56,724 nt of DNA from Pseudomonas maioricensis (lineage in GTDB: Bacteria; Pseudomonadota; Gammaproteobacteria; Pseudomonadales; Pseudomonadaceae). Made by a program: the position numbers and the translations under genes. Positions 17,497 to 25,278 of this stretch are shown in pieces. The first letter of the stretch is position 1, and the number at the start of each line of letters is the position of its first letter. The DNA lies in contig NZ_LOHG01000020.1 of the NCBI RefSeq assembly GCF_022790535.1, positions 1 through 56,724 on the forward strand. The letters run 5' to 3'. The notes beneath the pieces are model-generated. The model searched no databases. It had not been told where the DNA came from and saw only the letters and a program-made list of their open reading frames with translations.

Positions 17497-18906
17497 ATGA
17501 AGCGCTGCCTGCTGTTTGCCGCCATGCTCAGCCTGGGTGCCTGCTCGGTCGGCCCCGACTTTCAGCGCCCACAAGCGCAGTTGCCAGAGACCTGGCAAAA
17601 CACCTTGCGCCCCGGTACAGCTCCTGGCAGCCCGGCTGACAGCCAGTGGTGGCAGCAATTGGGTGACCCACAACTGACTGCACTGGTTGAGCGTGCCGCC
17701 AAGGCCAATCTGGATGTCCGCGCAGCGAGTAATCGGCTTGAGCAAAGCCGGGTGATGCGTCAGGTCACCGGCAGTCAGCAACTGCCCGGCGTTGCGGCCA
17801 ATGGCAGCTATCGCCGGGCGCGTAACAGCGCTGAAGGCTTGAATGATCCTTCCGGCGAACAGGGTCAGGCGCCGTTTGAATTGTGGAGCAGTACGCTGGA
17901 TGCCAGTTGGGAACTTGATCTTTGGGGCCATGTACGGCGCAACGTCGAAGCGGCCGATGCGCAGATCGAGCTGACCCAGGCTCAACGTGACGGCGTGCTG
18001 TTGAGCATCGCTGCCGAAACGGCCACCGACTACATTCGCCTGCGCGGCGTCCAGGCCAAGCTCGGGGTCGCGCGGCAGAACCTGGAGATCGCCAGACAAA
18101 GCCGACAGTTGACTCAGGCACGCTTCGACAATGGCGTGACCACCAATCTTGATACCTCCAACGCGGCTGCGCAGGTGGCGACCATCGAGGCTGTCATCCC
18201 GACGCTGGGTGCCGAACAGGATCGCCTGATCAACGCCCTGAGTTATTTGCTCGCCGAACCACCGCGTGCATTGAGCGCTGAACTGCTCGAACCGAAAAGC
18301 ATTCCTCATCCGGCACCTGACGTACCGCTGGGCCTGCCCTCGGAACTGGCTCAGCGGCGCCCGGATATTCAACAAAGCGAGGCGGCACTGCATCGGGCAA
18401 CGGCGGCAATTGGCGTTGCGCAAGCGGATTTCTATCCACGCATCAGCCTTGGCGCCAGCTTCGGCACACAAGCGCTGGACGGCTCGGATGTCGGCGCGTG
18501 GAGCGCTCGCCAATGGACCTACGGCCCGAGCCTGTACCTGCCGATTTTCCAGGGCGGACGCCTGACCGGCACCCTGGAATTGCGCAAGCGTCAGGAACAG
18601 GAGGCCGCGCTGAATTATCAGCAAGTGGTGCTGGGCGCCTGGCATGAAGTCGATAACGCCATGACCGACTACGCAGCCGAGAAACAAAAGCACACTGCCC
18701 TGCAGGAAGCCGTCAGCCAGAACAACATCGCGCTGAGCACTGCGCGCGATCGCTACACCCAAGGCGCAGCAGACTTCATTAACGTGCTGAATGTGCAACG
18801 TGCGTTGCTGGATACCCAAAGTGCGCTGGTGGATAGCTCGACGGCGGCCGCCATTGACCGGATCAGGCTATACCGCGCACTGGGTGGTGGTTGGCCAAAG
18901 GGGTGA
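17497..18906 (+). CDS. OprM/NodT-family outer-membrane efflux lipoprotein
   Basis: A 469-residue outer-membrane factor. The start at 17497 gives a lipoprotein signal peptide with lipobox LSLGAC (Cys17) followed by SVGPDFQRP, as in OprM/NodT proteins. Two OEP repeats follow (WWQQLGDPQLTALVERAAKANLD and ELAQRRPDIQQSEAALHRATA). The frame extends upstream to 17416, but that part overlaps the adaptor gene. It completes a three-gene tripartite pump. A REPIN follows the stop. Confidence 0.9.
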   Translation: MKRCLLFAAMLSLGACSVGPDFQRPQAQLPETWQNTLRPGTAPGSPADSQWWQQLGDPQLTALVERAAKANLDVRAASNRLEQSRVMRQVTGSQQLPGVAANGSYRRARNSAEGLNDPSGEQGQAPFELWSSTLDASWELDLWGHVRRNVEAADAQIELTQAQRDGVLLSIAAETATDYIRLRGVQAKLGVARQNLEIARQSRQLTQARFDNGVTTNLDTSNAAAQVATIEAVIPTLGAEQDRLINALSYLLAEPPRALSAELLEPKSIPHPAPDVPLGLPSELAQRRPDIQQSEAALHRATAAIGVAQADFYPRISLGASFGTQALDGSDVGAWSARQWTYGPSLYLPIFQGGRLTGTLELRKRQEQEAALNYQQVVLGAWHEVDNAMTDYAAEKQKHTALQEAVSQNNIALSTARDRYTQGAADFINVLNVQRALLDTQSALVDSSTAAAIDRIRLYRALGGGWPKG

Positions 18907-18932
18907 AACACTATGGACGAGTGTTCACATAA

Positions 18933-19023
18933 CTGTGGGAGCTGGGCTTGCCCGCGATAGGTCTGGGCGCGATCTAAATTGAACCGTATCCAGCCTTATC
19001 GCGAGCAAGCTCGGCTCCCACAG
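18933..19023. repeat. REPIN, type B (GTGGGAGC..GCTTGCCCGCGATA)
   Basis: The outer arms CTGTGGGAGCTGGGCTTGCC and GAGCAAGCTCGGCTCCCACAG pair with a few mismatches around a loop of the GATCTAAATTGAACCG type. The left arm is slightly degraded (GATAGGTCTGG). It lies between the convergent efflux operon and exbD. Confidence 0.88.
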
Positions 19024-19042
19024 GGATAGGCGTAATCCCCAT

Positions 19043-19086
19043 AAAAAAACAGGCTGCCCTCATGCCAAAGGAACAGCCTGTAAAAA
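19043..19086. terminator. Bidirectional rho-independent terminator after exbD
   Basis: ACAGGCTG (19049-19056) pairs with CAGCCTGT (19074-19081), with an A-run before (19043-19049) and a shorter A-run after. Read on the minus strand, it is a GC stem followed by seven Ts just after the exbD stop, a good intrinsic terminator for the tonB-exbBD operon. Confidence 0.75.
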
Positions 19087-19116
19087 CAACGAAGTTTTTG
19101 AATAGCTTTCAGTCAG

Positions 19117-19518
19117 TCACTTGGCGGTGATCACCGACAATTTGGTAATCCCCGCCCGCTCGATGGACGCCATGGCGCGCGCCACTTCGCCGTAGTTCAC
19201 CCCGTTGTCGGCCTGCAATTGCACGCGTACGTCAGGTGCTTTTTCCCTGGCGGCCTTTAGGTTGGTTTCCAACAGGTCCGGCTGGATTTCATCCTTGTTG
19301 ATGAACAGCTTGCCCTGCCCGTCGATGCTCACCACCAAAGGATCTTTCTGTTCCACCGGGGCGACCGATTCGGTCTTTGGCAGGTTGATCGGGATCGAGT
19401 TGGTCAGTAGCGGCGCAGTCACAATGAACACCACCAGCAGCACCAGCATCACGTCTACCAGCGGCGTGACGTTGATCTCACTCAGCACTTCATCGCTGTC
19501 TTGTGTGGAGAAAGCCAT
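19117..19518 (-). CDS. exbD: ExbD, energy-transducing protein of a TonB system
   Basis: A 133-residue ExbD/TolR protein with one N-terminal membrane helix (LVDVMLVLLVVFIVTAPLL) that contains the conserved membrane Asp, after the motif EINVTPLVDVMLVLL. The periplasmic domain follows (ITKLSVITAK at the end). It forms the proton channel with ExbB that drives TonB. AGGAGG lies 9 bases before ATG 19518; a longer frame to 19563 only overlaps exbB. It is last in the order tonB, exbB, exbD, with 1 base between the exbB stop and its ATG. Confidence 0.93.
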   Translation of the reverse strand: MAFSTQDSDEVLSEINVTPLVDVMLVLLVVFIVTAPLLTNSIPINLPKTESVAPVEQKDPLVVSIDGQGKLFINKDEIQPDLLETNLKAAREKAPDVRVQLQADNGVNYGEVARAMASIERAGITKLSVITAK

Positions 19519-19519
19519 C

Positions 19520-20245
19520 TCAGGACGCCTCCTGCACTTTATGGCCAACAGCAGGTGCACCATGCTTGTTCAGCACCGGGTGCAAGAGCACGCGGAACGA
19601 GTTCTTCTGGGCCAGGCTGTAGAAGTCGTGAGCGAAGTCGTCCAGATCAGCGGCAGTCAGTTTCAGGCGACGCAGAAAGTAGTTGTAAACCAGCACCGCA
19701 GGGACGGCGACCGCGATCCCGACACCGGTAGCGACCAGTGCAGCACCAATAGGGCCAGCAACGGTTTCAAGGCTCGCCGAGCCCGCAGCGCTGATGCCTT
19801 TCAACGCCGACATGATGCCCCAGACCGTCCCGAACAGACCGATAAACGGCGAGGTGCTGCCGATACTGGCAACTACCGCAAGACCGGTTTCCAGCGAACG
19901 GCGTTCGCGGACGATTTGCTGACGCAGGGCACGCTCCAGACGGTCCTGATGATTGATCGCCTGACTCAGGTCAGTGGCTTGCGCGCCCTCCGGCACCTGA
20001 ATCGCGGCATAACCGGCCAACGCCACACGAGCGGCAGCGCCCGGTTGTTCCTGAGCCAGTTGAGCGGCGGAATCAAGGCTCGATGCGGCCCAGAATTGCT
20101 TGTGGAATTTGCGATCCTGATTTTTCAGGCGGGTGAACTGCACGCCCTTGAGCAGGGCCAGGCCCCAGGTCGCAACGGAAAACAGGACCAGCAGCCAGAT
20201 GACGGCGTGCTCGACGGATTCGAAAGGGGAAGCAAGTAGGTTCAT
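19520..20245 (-). CDS. exbB: ExbB, MotA/TolQ/ExbB proton channel
   Basis: A 241-residue inner-membrane protein with three hydrophobic helices: one near residues 13-35 and the conserved pair SIGSTSPFIGLFGTVWGIMSA and GPIGAALVATGVGIAVAVPAV. These are the ExbB/TolQ channel signatures. It provides the proton pathway for TonB. I chose ATG 20245; the frame extends to a TTG at 20266 without support. It contains no Cys and only two Met. The linkage to sulfonate genes suggests that it powers the sulfur-source receptors of this cluster rather than general iron uptake. Confidence 0.93.
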   Translation of the reverse strand: MNLLASPFESVEHAVIWLLVLFSVATWGLALLKGVQFTRLKNQDRKFHKQFWAASSLDSAAQLAQEQPGAAARVALAGYAAIQVPEGAQATDLSQAINHQDRLERALRQQIVRERRSLETGLAVVASIGSTSPFIGLFGTVWGIMSALKGISAAGSASLETVAGPIGAALVATGVGIAVAVPAVLVYNYFLRRLKLTAADLDDFAHDFYSLAQKNSFRVLLHPVLNKHGAPAVGHKVQEAS

Positions 20246-20330
20246 GGCACGGCTCTCTCTGAACAAGGCATGTGTGGTGTAGCGATGCGCCTTTTGTTCA
20301 GGTAGCTCGCAGAGTCAAAACGAATGGACG

Positions 20331-21149
20331 TTAACGAATTTTGAAATCGATGGGCACGCTGACCCAACCATCCTGGGCGACATCACCCTGCTTGGCGGGT
20401 ACAAAACTCCAGCGCTTCACTGCTGCCAGGGCCGCGTCGTCGAGCTGATCGCGTCCGCTGCTTTTTTGCAGTTGAATCTCACCCGGTTTGCCGCTGGCCA
20501 GTACATGCACGCGCAGCAACACCGTCCCTTCCCAGCCGCGACGCATGGCCAAAGCCGGGTATTCCGGGGCCGGGTTTTTCAGGTAACCGGCGTTGGCAGA
20601 TGCAGGCGTTACTGGTTTCGGTGCGGGTGGCGTTGGCGGCGCAGGTGCTGCGACCGGTTGTGGCGGTGCCGGTGGTGCTGGCGGTTGTTCAACGGGTTTG
20701 GCGATCGGCTTAGGCACAGGCTTGACGACTGGCTTGGGCTTTGGAATCGGCTTTGGCGGTGGGGGTTTGACCGCGAGTTCGTCTTCCACGGGCGGTGGTG
20801 GTTCCTCGATCACAGGCTGCACGATTGGTTCGGGCGGCGGTGGCGGAGCCTCAACAACCGGCGGCGCAGGTTGAGAAAACTCGATGGTCATCGGTGGGAC
20901 TTCGGGTGGTGCTACCGGCAGCGGTGCAGGTGGGTTCTGGTTGACCCAGTAAATAACCGCACCGTGCAACACCAAGGCGAATACGCCCAGCAATACGGCC
21001 TCACGACGGCTCAAAATCCGTTTCGGCGTGCTGTGTAGACGCGACAGCGCCAAGGGACCGCGATAGATGCGCCCCAGATCAAGCAACTCGCCACTCGGTG
21101 CCGGACGCCACAGCACATCAAGTGCGCTGGCGCTTTGGACATTGCCCAT
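20331..21149 (-). CDS. tonB: TonB protein with long proline-rich spacer
   Basis: A 272-residue TonB. The cytoplasmic N-terminus is about 50 residues, longer than in E. coli TonB. One membrane helix follows (EAVLLGVFALVLHGAVIYWV), then an extended Pro/Lys/Glu-rich spacer (about residues 75-190) and a C-terminal TonB domain (YPALAMRRGWEGTVLLRVHV, RWSFVPAKQ). I chose ATG 21149 because GGAGCAC lies just upstream. It heads the tonB-exbB-exbD operon. A comparable unit, tonB2-exbB1-exbD1, lies near sulfate-ester genes in P. aeruginosa from memory, which supports a role in sulfur-source uptake. Confidence 0.9.
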   Translation of the reverse strand: MGNVQSASALDVLWRPAPSGELLDLGRIYRGPLALSRLHSTPKRILSRREAVLLGVFALVLHGAVIYWVNQNPPAPLPVAPPEVPPMTIEFSQPAPPVVEAPPPPPEPIVQPVIEEPPPPVEDELAVKPPPPKPIPKPKPVVKPVPKPIAKPVEQPPAPPAPPQPVAAPAPPTPPAPKPVTPASANAGYLKNPAPEYPALAMRRGWEGTVLLRVHVLASGKPGEIQLQKSSGRDQLDDAALAAVKRWSFVPAKQGDVAQDGWVSVPIDFKIR

Positions 21150-21216
21150 TGTGTGCTCCTGCAAAACCTACAAATGAAAAGCCCGAGGCAGAGCGGCTAG
21201 CTCTGCGACGACGCCT

Positions 21217-21300
21217 AGGTTAAATAATCCACGAGAGGATATATTTCTTAAAAGAATATTTTCTCAGATGGTTATTCTTTAATTGCATAACATCCGATTT
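21217..21300 (-). promoter_or_regulatory. AT-rich promoter island upstream of tonB
   Basis: A locally AT-rich stretch upstream of tonB. It contains the palindrome TTCTT-AA-AAGAA (21245-21256) and the word AGGTTA (21217-21222), the latter shared with islands at 32459, 36391 (reverse) and 46381 (reverse). It probably holds the tonB promoter; no convincing Fur box was found. Confidence 0.4.
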
Positions 21301-21318
21301 CAATTTGCGAATGCTGAC

Positions 21319-21411
21319 CTGTGGGAGCTGGGCTTGCCCGCGATAAGGCTGGACGCGATTTAAAGTGAACCGAGCCCAGCCTTATCGCGAGCAAGCTCTG
21401 CTCCCACAGGG
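21319..21411. repeat. REPIN, type B
   Basis: The arms CTGTGGGAGCTGGGCTTGCC.. and ..GAGCAAGCTCTGCTCCCACAG pair with few mismatches around a loop of the GGACGCGATTTAAAGTGAAC type. It lies between the tonB promoter and the end of the lacI gene. Confidence 0.9.
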
Positions 21412-21430
21412 AAAATACCCCAGCTCGGAA

Positions 21431-22477
21431 TCACGTACTCTCCCGCTCGATCACTTCACAATTGAGCAGATTCAAGCGCTGCAACTCGCCTTCCAGTTCG
21501 ATTACCCCAAGGCTCTGCAATAACCGCGTAGCGGCCAGCACGCCGATTTCCAGCGCCGGTGGTTTGATGGTGCTCAGACTTGGCAACAGCATCTCGGCGA
21601 AGGCGTAATCACCAAACCCCAGCACCGCACAATCCTGCGGAATACTTATCCCGGCGCGCTGCCCCGCCAGCAAACCACCCGCCGCCAGGTTGTCGTTGGC
21701 GAAGACGATGGCATCGGGCTTTTCAGCCGCGCTCATCAAGGCCTGCATGGCCTGTTTCCCCGCTTCGAACGGCGCTCGATCCGGATCCGGCGCAAACAGG
21801 ATCGGCGTCAGCCCCAGCTCGATCAGCGCCGCCGCGCAGCCGTCACGACGCTCGATAGCACTGAAGTCGCCCGGTGCGCTGTTCTGCACAAAAGCAATCC
21901 GTCGGTAACCCTTGCCGTGCAGGTAGCGCGCTGCCGTGACACCCACTTCGTAGTGGGAAAAACCGATCTGAATCGGCGCCCGATCCGGTTGGTAATCCCA
22001 GGTTTCCACCAGTGGAATATCCGTGTCGGCGAGCATCTTCTCGGTACCTGCGCTGTGAAAATGACTGGTCACCACCAGCGCCGCAGGCGACCAGCCGAGA
22101 AAGGCACGAACAGCGCTCTCCTCCTGCTCCGCCGAGAAGTAACTCGACGCCAGCAGCAGCTGATAGCCATGACGCGTAAGCGTGTCACTGAAACCCTGAA
22201 TGGTATTGGCAAAGATCGGCCCGGAAATGTTGGGCACCACCATGCCGACAATCCGTCCCCGCGCCGATGCCAGACCACCCGCCACCAGATTGGGCACATA
22301 ACCCAGTTCGGCCACTGCGGTCGCAATACGCTCGCGGTGCTCATCCGACACCTGATCCGGCTGATTGAAATAACGCGAGACCGTCATCGTCGAAACACCC
22401 ACGTGTTTAGCCACCGTATCCAGCGTGATGCGCCCTGCCCCACGACGTTTGCGCGGCGGACTTTTTTGATCGCTCAA
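21431..22477 (-). CDS. LacI/GntR-type repressor next to a TonB receptor
   Basis: A 348-residue LacI-family regulator. The helix-turn-helix and hinge are ITLDTVAKHVGVSTMTVSRYF and AVAELGYVPNLVAGGLAS. A sugar-type effector domain follows (IVGMVVPNISGPIFANTIQG, CAVLGFGDYAFAEMLLPSLS), resembling the gluconate repressor GntR subfamily. The start appears to be TTG 22477, with AAGGG 8 bases upstream; no ATG fits before the DNA-binding domain. It is divergent from the TonB receptor at 22691, and a perfect LacI-like palindrome lies between them. A LacI repressor in a sulfur block hints at an effector with a sugar-like part, such as a sulfated sugar. Confidence 0.88.
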   Translation of the reverse strand: MSDQKSPPRKRRGAGRITLDTVAKHVGVSTMTVSRYFNQPDQVSDEHRERIATAVAELGYVPNLVAGGLASARGRIVGMVVPNISGPIFANTIQGFSDTLTRHGYQLLLASSYFSAEQEESAVRAFLGWSPAALVVTSHFHSAGTEKMLADTDIPLVETWDYQPDRAPIQIGFSHYEVGVTAARYLHGKGYRRIAFVQNSAPGDFSAIERRDGCAAALIELGLTPILFAPDPDRAPFEAGKQAMQALMSAAEKPDAIVFANDNLAAGGLLAGQRAGISIPQDCAVLGFGDYAFAEMLLPSLSTIKPPALEIGVLAATRLLQSLGVIELEGELQRLNLLNCEVIEREST

Positions 22478-22562
22478 GGCTGATGCCCTTCTAACAAAAA
22501 GGAATATAAAAGTAATTTTTGAGTATTGGACGATCTATCTCGTACTTCCTGATACTGGCGAT

Positions 22563-22574
22563 GTTAGCGCTAAC
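22563..22574. promoter_or_regulatory. LacI-family operator
   Basis: GTTAGCGCTAAC is a perfect 12-base palindrome with the central CG typical of LacI-family sites. It lies between the divergent lacI-type gene and the TonB receptor gene, 117 bases before the receptor start and just after a weak promoter-like TTGGAC..GATACT. Repression of the receptor, and possibly of the regulator itself, is inferred. Confidence 0.72.
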
Positions 22575-22690
22575 GGAATGATCTTGTCAGCTACTCGCTT
22601 GAGCGAATGCCGCGGAACAGCCAACGCCTACATCAGGAGCAGTGACCGAAGAGTCACGGCAGTCAGGGCATCTTTCAAGCGAGCATCGAC

Positions 22691-24922
22691 ATGCAACACA
22701 CTTATGGGGACATCATCAAACCGGCCCGTCTTGCACAAGCCATCGCGGCAGCACTGGCACTGACTTCGCTGCAGGGCCTCGCCGCCGACAGCAACACAAC
22801 CACTACGAACGAAGGCCAGACCGCGACGTTGCAAGCCGTGACCGTGACAGCTACTCGTCGCGAAGAATCGCTGCAGAAAGTACCGGTGGCGGTCTCTGTG
22901 GTTGAAGGCGAACAACTGGAACGCGACAACCGTAACGGCGTATCCAGCATCGTCCAGCAGATCCCCAGCCTGAACTTCCGGACCGGCGCCTCGAACAAGG
23001 ACACCTCGTTGTTCGTTCGTGGCGTGGGTACTATTTCCACCTCGCCAGGTGTCGAGCCGACGGTAGCGACCGTTGTCGACGGCGTGGTTTACGCAAGGCC
23101 TGGTCAGGCGACGCTGGACTTGCTCGACCTGGAGCGCATTGAAGTGCTGCGCGGTCCGCAAGGCACACTGTTTGGCAAGAACGCTTCGGCGGGCGTGCTC
23201 AACGTGATCAGCAAGGCGCCGACCGAAGAAACCCATGGTTACATCGATCAGTCGTACTACAGCGGCAACGAGAGCCGTACGCGTTTCGGCATTGGCGGCA
23301 GCCTGATCCCGGATACCCTCAAAGCCTCCATCACGACGCTGTTCGGCAGCTACGACGGCAACGTCGATAACAAAGCCAATGGCCAGGAAGTCAACGGATA
23401 CAACCGCAAGGGCGCACGCGGCAAGCTGGAGTTCACCCCCAACGATGACGTGAAACTGACCGTCATCGCCGACTACATGCAAGCCCACGATGACGCACCG
23501 AACGGCGTGGTCAGTTCAGCGCTGACCCCGGCCTTTGCCGGTGCATTGGCGCCTGCCGCTGCCAGTAATCACAACCGCGATATCGTCAGCGATTACCGCA
23601 GCCACGTGGAAGACATCAACAAAGGTCTGTCTGCGCAACTGGACTGGAATCTGGGCGATTACACCCTGACGTCGATTACCGCCTGGCGCGGCTGGAACAA
23701 CACTCAATGGCAGGACGGCGATCGCCTGGCGAACATCACGGCGGCATTCCCCGGTACTGAAGACAAGGGCGACCTGGACTTCAATCAGTACTCGCAGGAA
23801 CTGCGTCTGGCCTCGCCAAAAGGTCAGTTTCTGGAATACGTCGGCGGCCTGTATTACATGCACGGCAAGGATGAAGAAACCTATCGCCGCACGCTGGTCA
23901 CGCCAACCGCCAGTGCCGTGGGTGTAGCGGACTACAGCACCACCAGCGACAGCTATTCGGTGTTTGGCGAAAGCACCCTGAACTTCACCCCGGACTTTCG
24001 CGGGATCGCCGGCTTGCGCTGGACCCACGACGAGCTGGAATACGATCACCGCCGGGTCTCGACCTCGGCCACTCAAGTGGCGGGCATCAATCCCGCGACC
24101 AGCAGCTCCGGATCGGTGGATGAAGATGGCTGGTCCGGACGCCTGGGCCTGCAATATGACCTGACCGATAACGTCATGACCTACCTGACCTATTCGCGCG
24201 GCTACAAAGGCCCGGCTTACAACGTGTTCTTCAACATGCAGCCGCGAGACACCGACGCGCTCAAACCGGAGACTTCCAACACCTGGGAACTGGGCGTCAA
24301 AGCCACCAGCTGGAACAACCGTCTGATCACCAACGTTGCGGTATTCCACAGCGACTACGACAACTATCAGGCGAACTTCTTCGATACCGTCGCGGGTAGC
24401 GTCGTAACGCGATTGATCAACGCGGGCAGCGTTTCCACCGAAGGTGTCGAGGCCGATTTTGCCTTGCAGGCCACGCAGAACCTGAAGTTTTCCGGCGCAG
24501 TGGCCTACACCAGAGCGCGCATCGACACCTTCGCCTGCCCGGCGGGCGCGGCCGCATCCTGCAACGTGGACGGCAAAACCCTGCCCTTCTCGCCTGACTG
24601 GAAAAGCTACGTGCGGGCCGATTACAGCATCCCGCTGGAAAACGGTCTGGATGTAGAACTGGGCACCGATTACAGCTGGCAAAGCGAAGTGCAGTACGAC
24701 ATCAGTCAGAACCCGGACACCAAACAAGGCGCCTACGGCATCTGGAACGCCAGCGTCGCACTCGCCGACTACAGCAACGGCTGGCGCGTCGCGTTACTGG
24801 CCAAGAACCTGGCCGACAAATCCTACTCACCCGGCCTGGCCACCGGCGGCAACTACATCACCCGCGCCGTACCGCGTGATGACGAGCGCTATTTTGGTGT
24901 GCAGTTGCGTAAGGATTTTTGA
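22691..24922 (+). CDS. TonB-dependent receptor for a sulfur-linked or sugar-linked substrate
   Basis: A 743-residue outer-membrane receptor: a signal peptide ending QGLAADS, the TonB-box-like LQAVTVTATRREESLQKVPV, a plug (LERIEVLRGPQGTLFGKNASAG) and a barrel ending YFGVQLRKDF. It belongs to the broad, non-siderophore receptor class (FecA/Cir-unlike, RREESLQ type) often used for carbohydrates, lignin-derived or organosulfur compounds. A pair of Cys (FACPAGAAASC) may form an extracellular disulfide. Its own repressor and operator lie upstream, and tonB-exbBD lie 1.5 kb away, so the cluster carries its own energy supply. The ATG lacks a strong SD. Confidence 0.88.
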   Translation: MQHTYGDIIKPARLAQAIAAALALTSLQGLAADSNTTTTNEGQTATLQAVTVTATRREESLQKVPVAVSVVEGEQLERDNRNGVSSIVQQIPSLNFRTGASNKDTSLFVRGVGTISTSPGVEPTVATVVDGVVYARPGQATLDLLDLERIEVLRGPQGTLFGKNASAGVLNVISKAPTEETHGYIDQSYYSGNESRTRFGIGGSLIPDTLKASITTLFGSYDGNVDNKANGQEVNGYNRKGARGKLEFTPNDDVKLTVIADYMQAHDDAPNGVVSSALTPAFAGALAPAAASNHNRDIVSDYRSHVEDINKGLSAQLDWNLGDYTLTSITAWRGWNNTQWQDGDRLANITAAFPGTEDKGDLDFNQYSQELRLASPKGQFLEYVGGLYYMHGKDEETYRRTLVTPTASAVGVADYSTTSDSYSVFGESTLNFTPDFRGIAGLRWTHDELEYDHRRVSTSATQVAGINPATSSSGSVDEDGWSGRLGLQYDLTDNVMTYLTYSRGYKGPAYNVFFNMQPRDTDALKPETSNTWELGVKATSWNNRLITNVAVFHSDYDNYQANFFDTVAGSVVTRLINAGSVSTEGVEADFALQATQNLKFSGAVAYTRARIDTFACPAGAAASCNVDGKTLPFSPDWKSYVRADYSIPLENGLDVELGTDYSWQSEVQYDISQNPDTKQGAYGIWNASVALADYSNGWRVALLAKNLADKSYSPGLATGGNYITRAVPRDDERYFGVQLRKDF

Positions 24923-24984
24923 TGCATAGCAGTTGGAGGTACTCGGCATCCCTGACACCACGCTGCCGCGCAGTAAACACAGAC

Positions 24985-25075
24985 CTGTAGGAGTGAGCTT
25001 GCTCGCGATTCGATTTCCTGGTCGACGCATTTATCGTATGAACGGACGCCATCGCGAGCAAGCTCACTCCTACAG
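24985..25075. repeat. REPIN, type C
   Basis: Arms CTGTAGGAGTGAGCTTGCTC.. and the reverse complement (ending CACTCCTACAG at 25075) flank a loop of about 40 bases. It is the first of two repeats in the 356-base gap between the TonB receptor and the LLM gene; the gap holds nothing else recognisable. Confidence 0.92.
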
Positions 25076-25160
25076 AAACCTCATTTCAAATCAGATTGTC
25101 ATGTTGACAGGAGGTAGCTCGGCGCCCCTGACACCACGCTGTCGCTAAGTAAACGGGAAC

Positions 25161-25250
25161 CTGTAGGAGCGCACGAGCACCGCGAGGCCGCGAAGGCGGT
25201 GTATCAGACAGACCGCCATCGCTGCCTCGCGGTGCTCGTGAGCTCCTACA
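25161..25250. repeat. REPIN, type D (GTAGGAGCGCACGAGCACCG)
   Basis: The left arm CTGTAGGAGCGCACGAGCAC.. and right arm ..GTGCTCGTGAGCTCCTACA pair with minor mismatches, and an inner GGCGGT..ACCGCC stem surrounds the loop. A second copy is at 46543-46632. It lies 28 bases before the LLM gene. Confidence 0.9.
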
Positions 25251-25278
25251 AAAGATCTGATTCAACAAGGAACAACAC

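Noticed and set aside
19049..19081. The stem near exbD as another REP element
   Set aside because: It lacks GTGGGAGC-type arms and has T/A-runs as in an intrinsic terminator.
20466..21038. A Trp/Arg-rich plus-strand frame and a Gly-rich one opposite tonB
   Set aside because: These are antisense readings of the proline-rich TonB spacer codons, not genes.
22557..22570. A sigma-54-like TGGCGA..GCGC upstream of the TonB receptor
   Set aside because: The GG-N10-GC spacing is met, but the -24 and -12 boxes are poor and the bases are better explained by the LacI-type palindrome.
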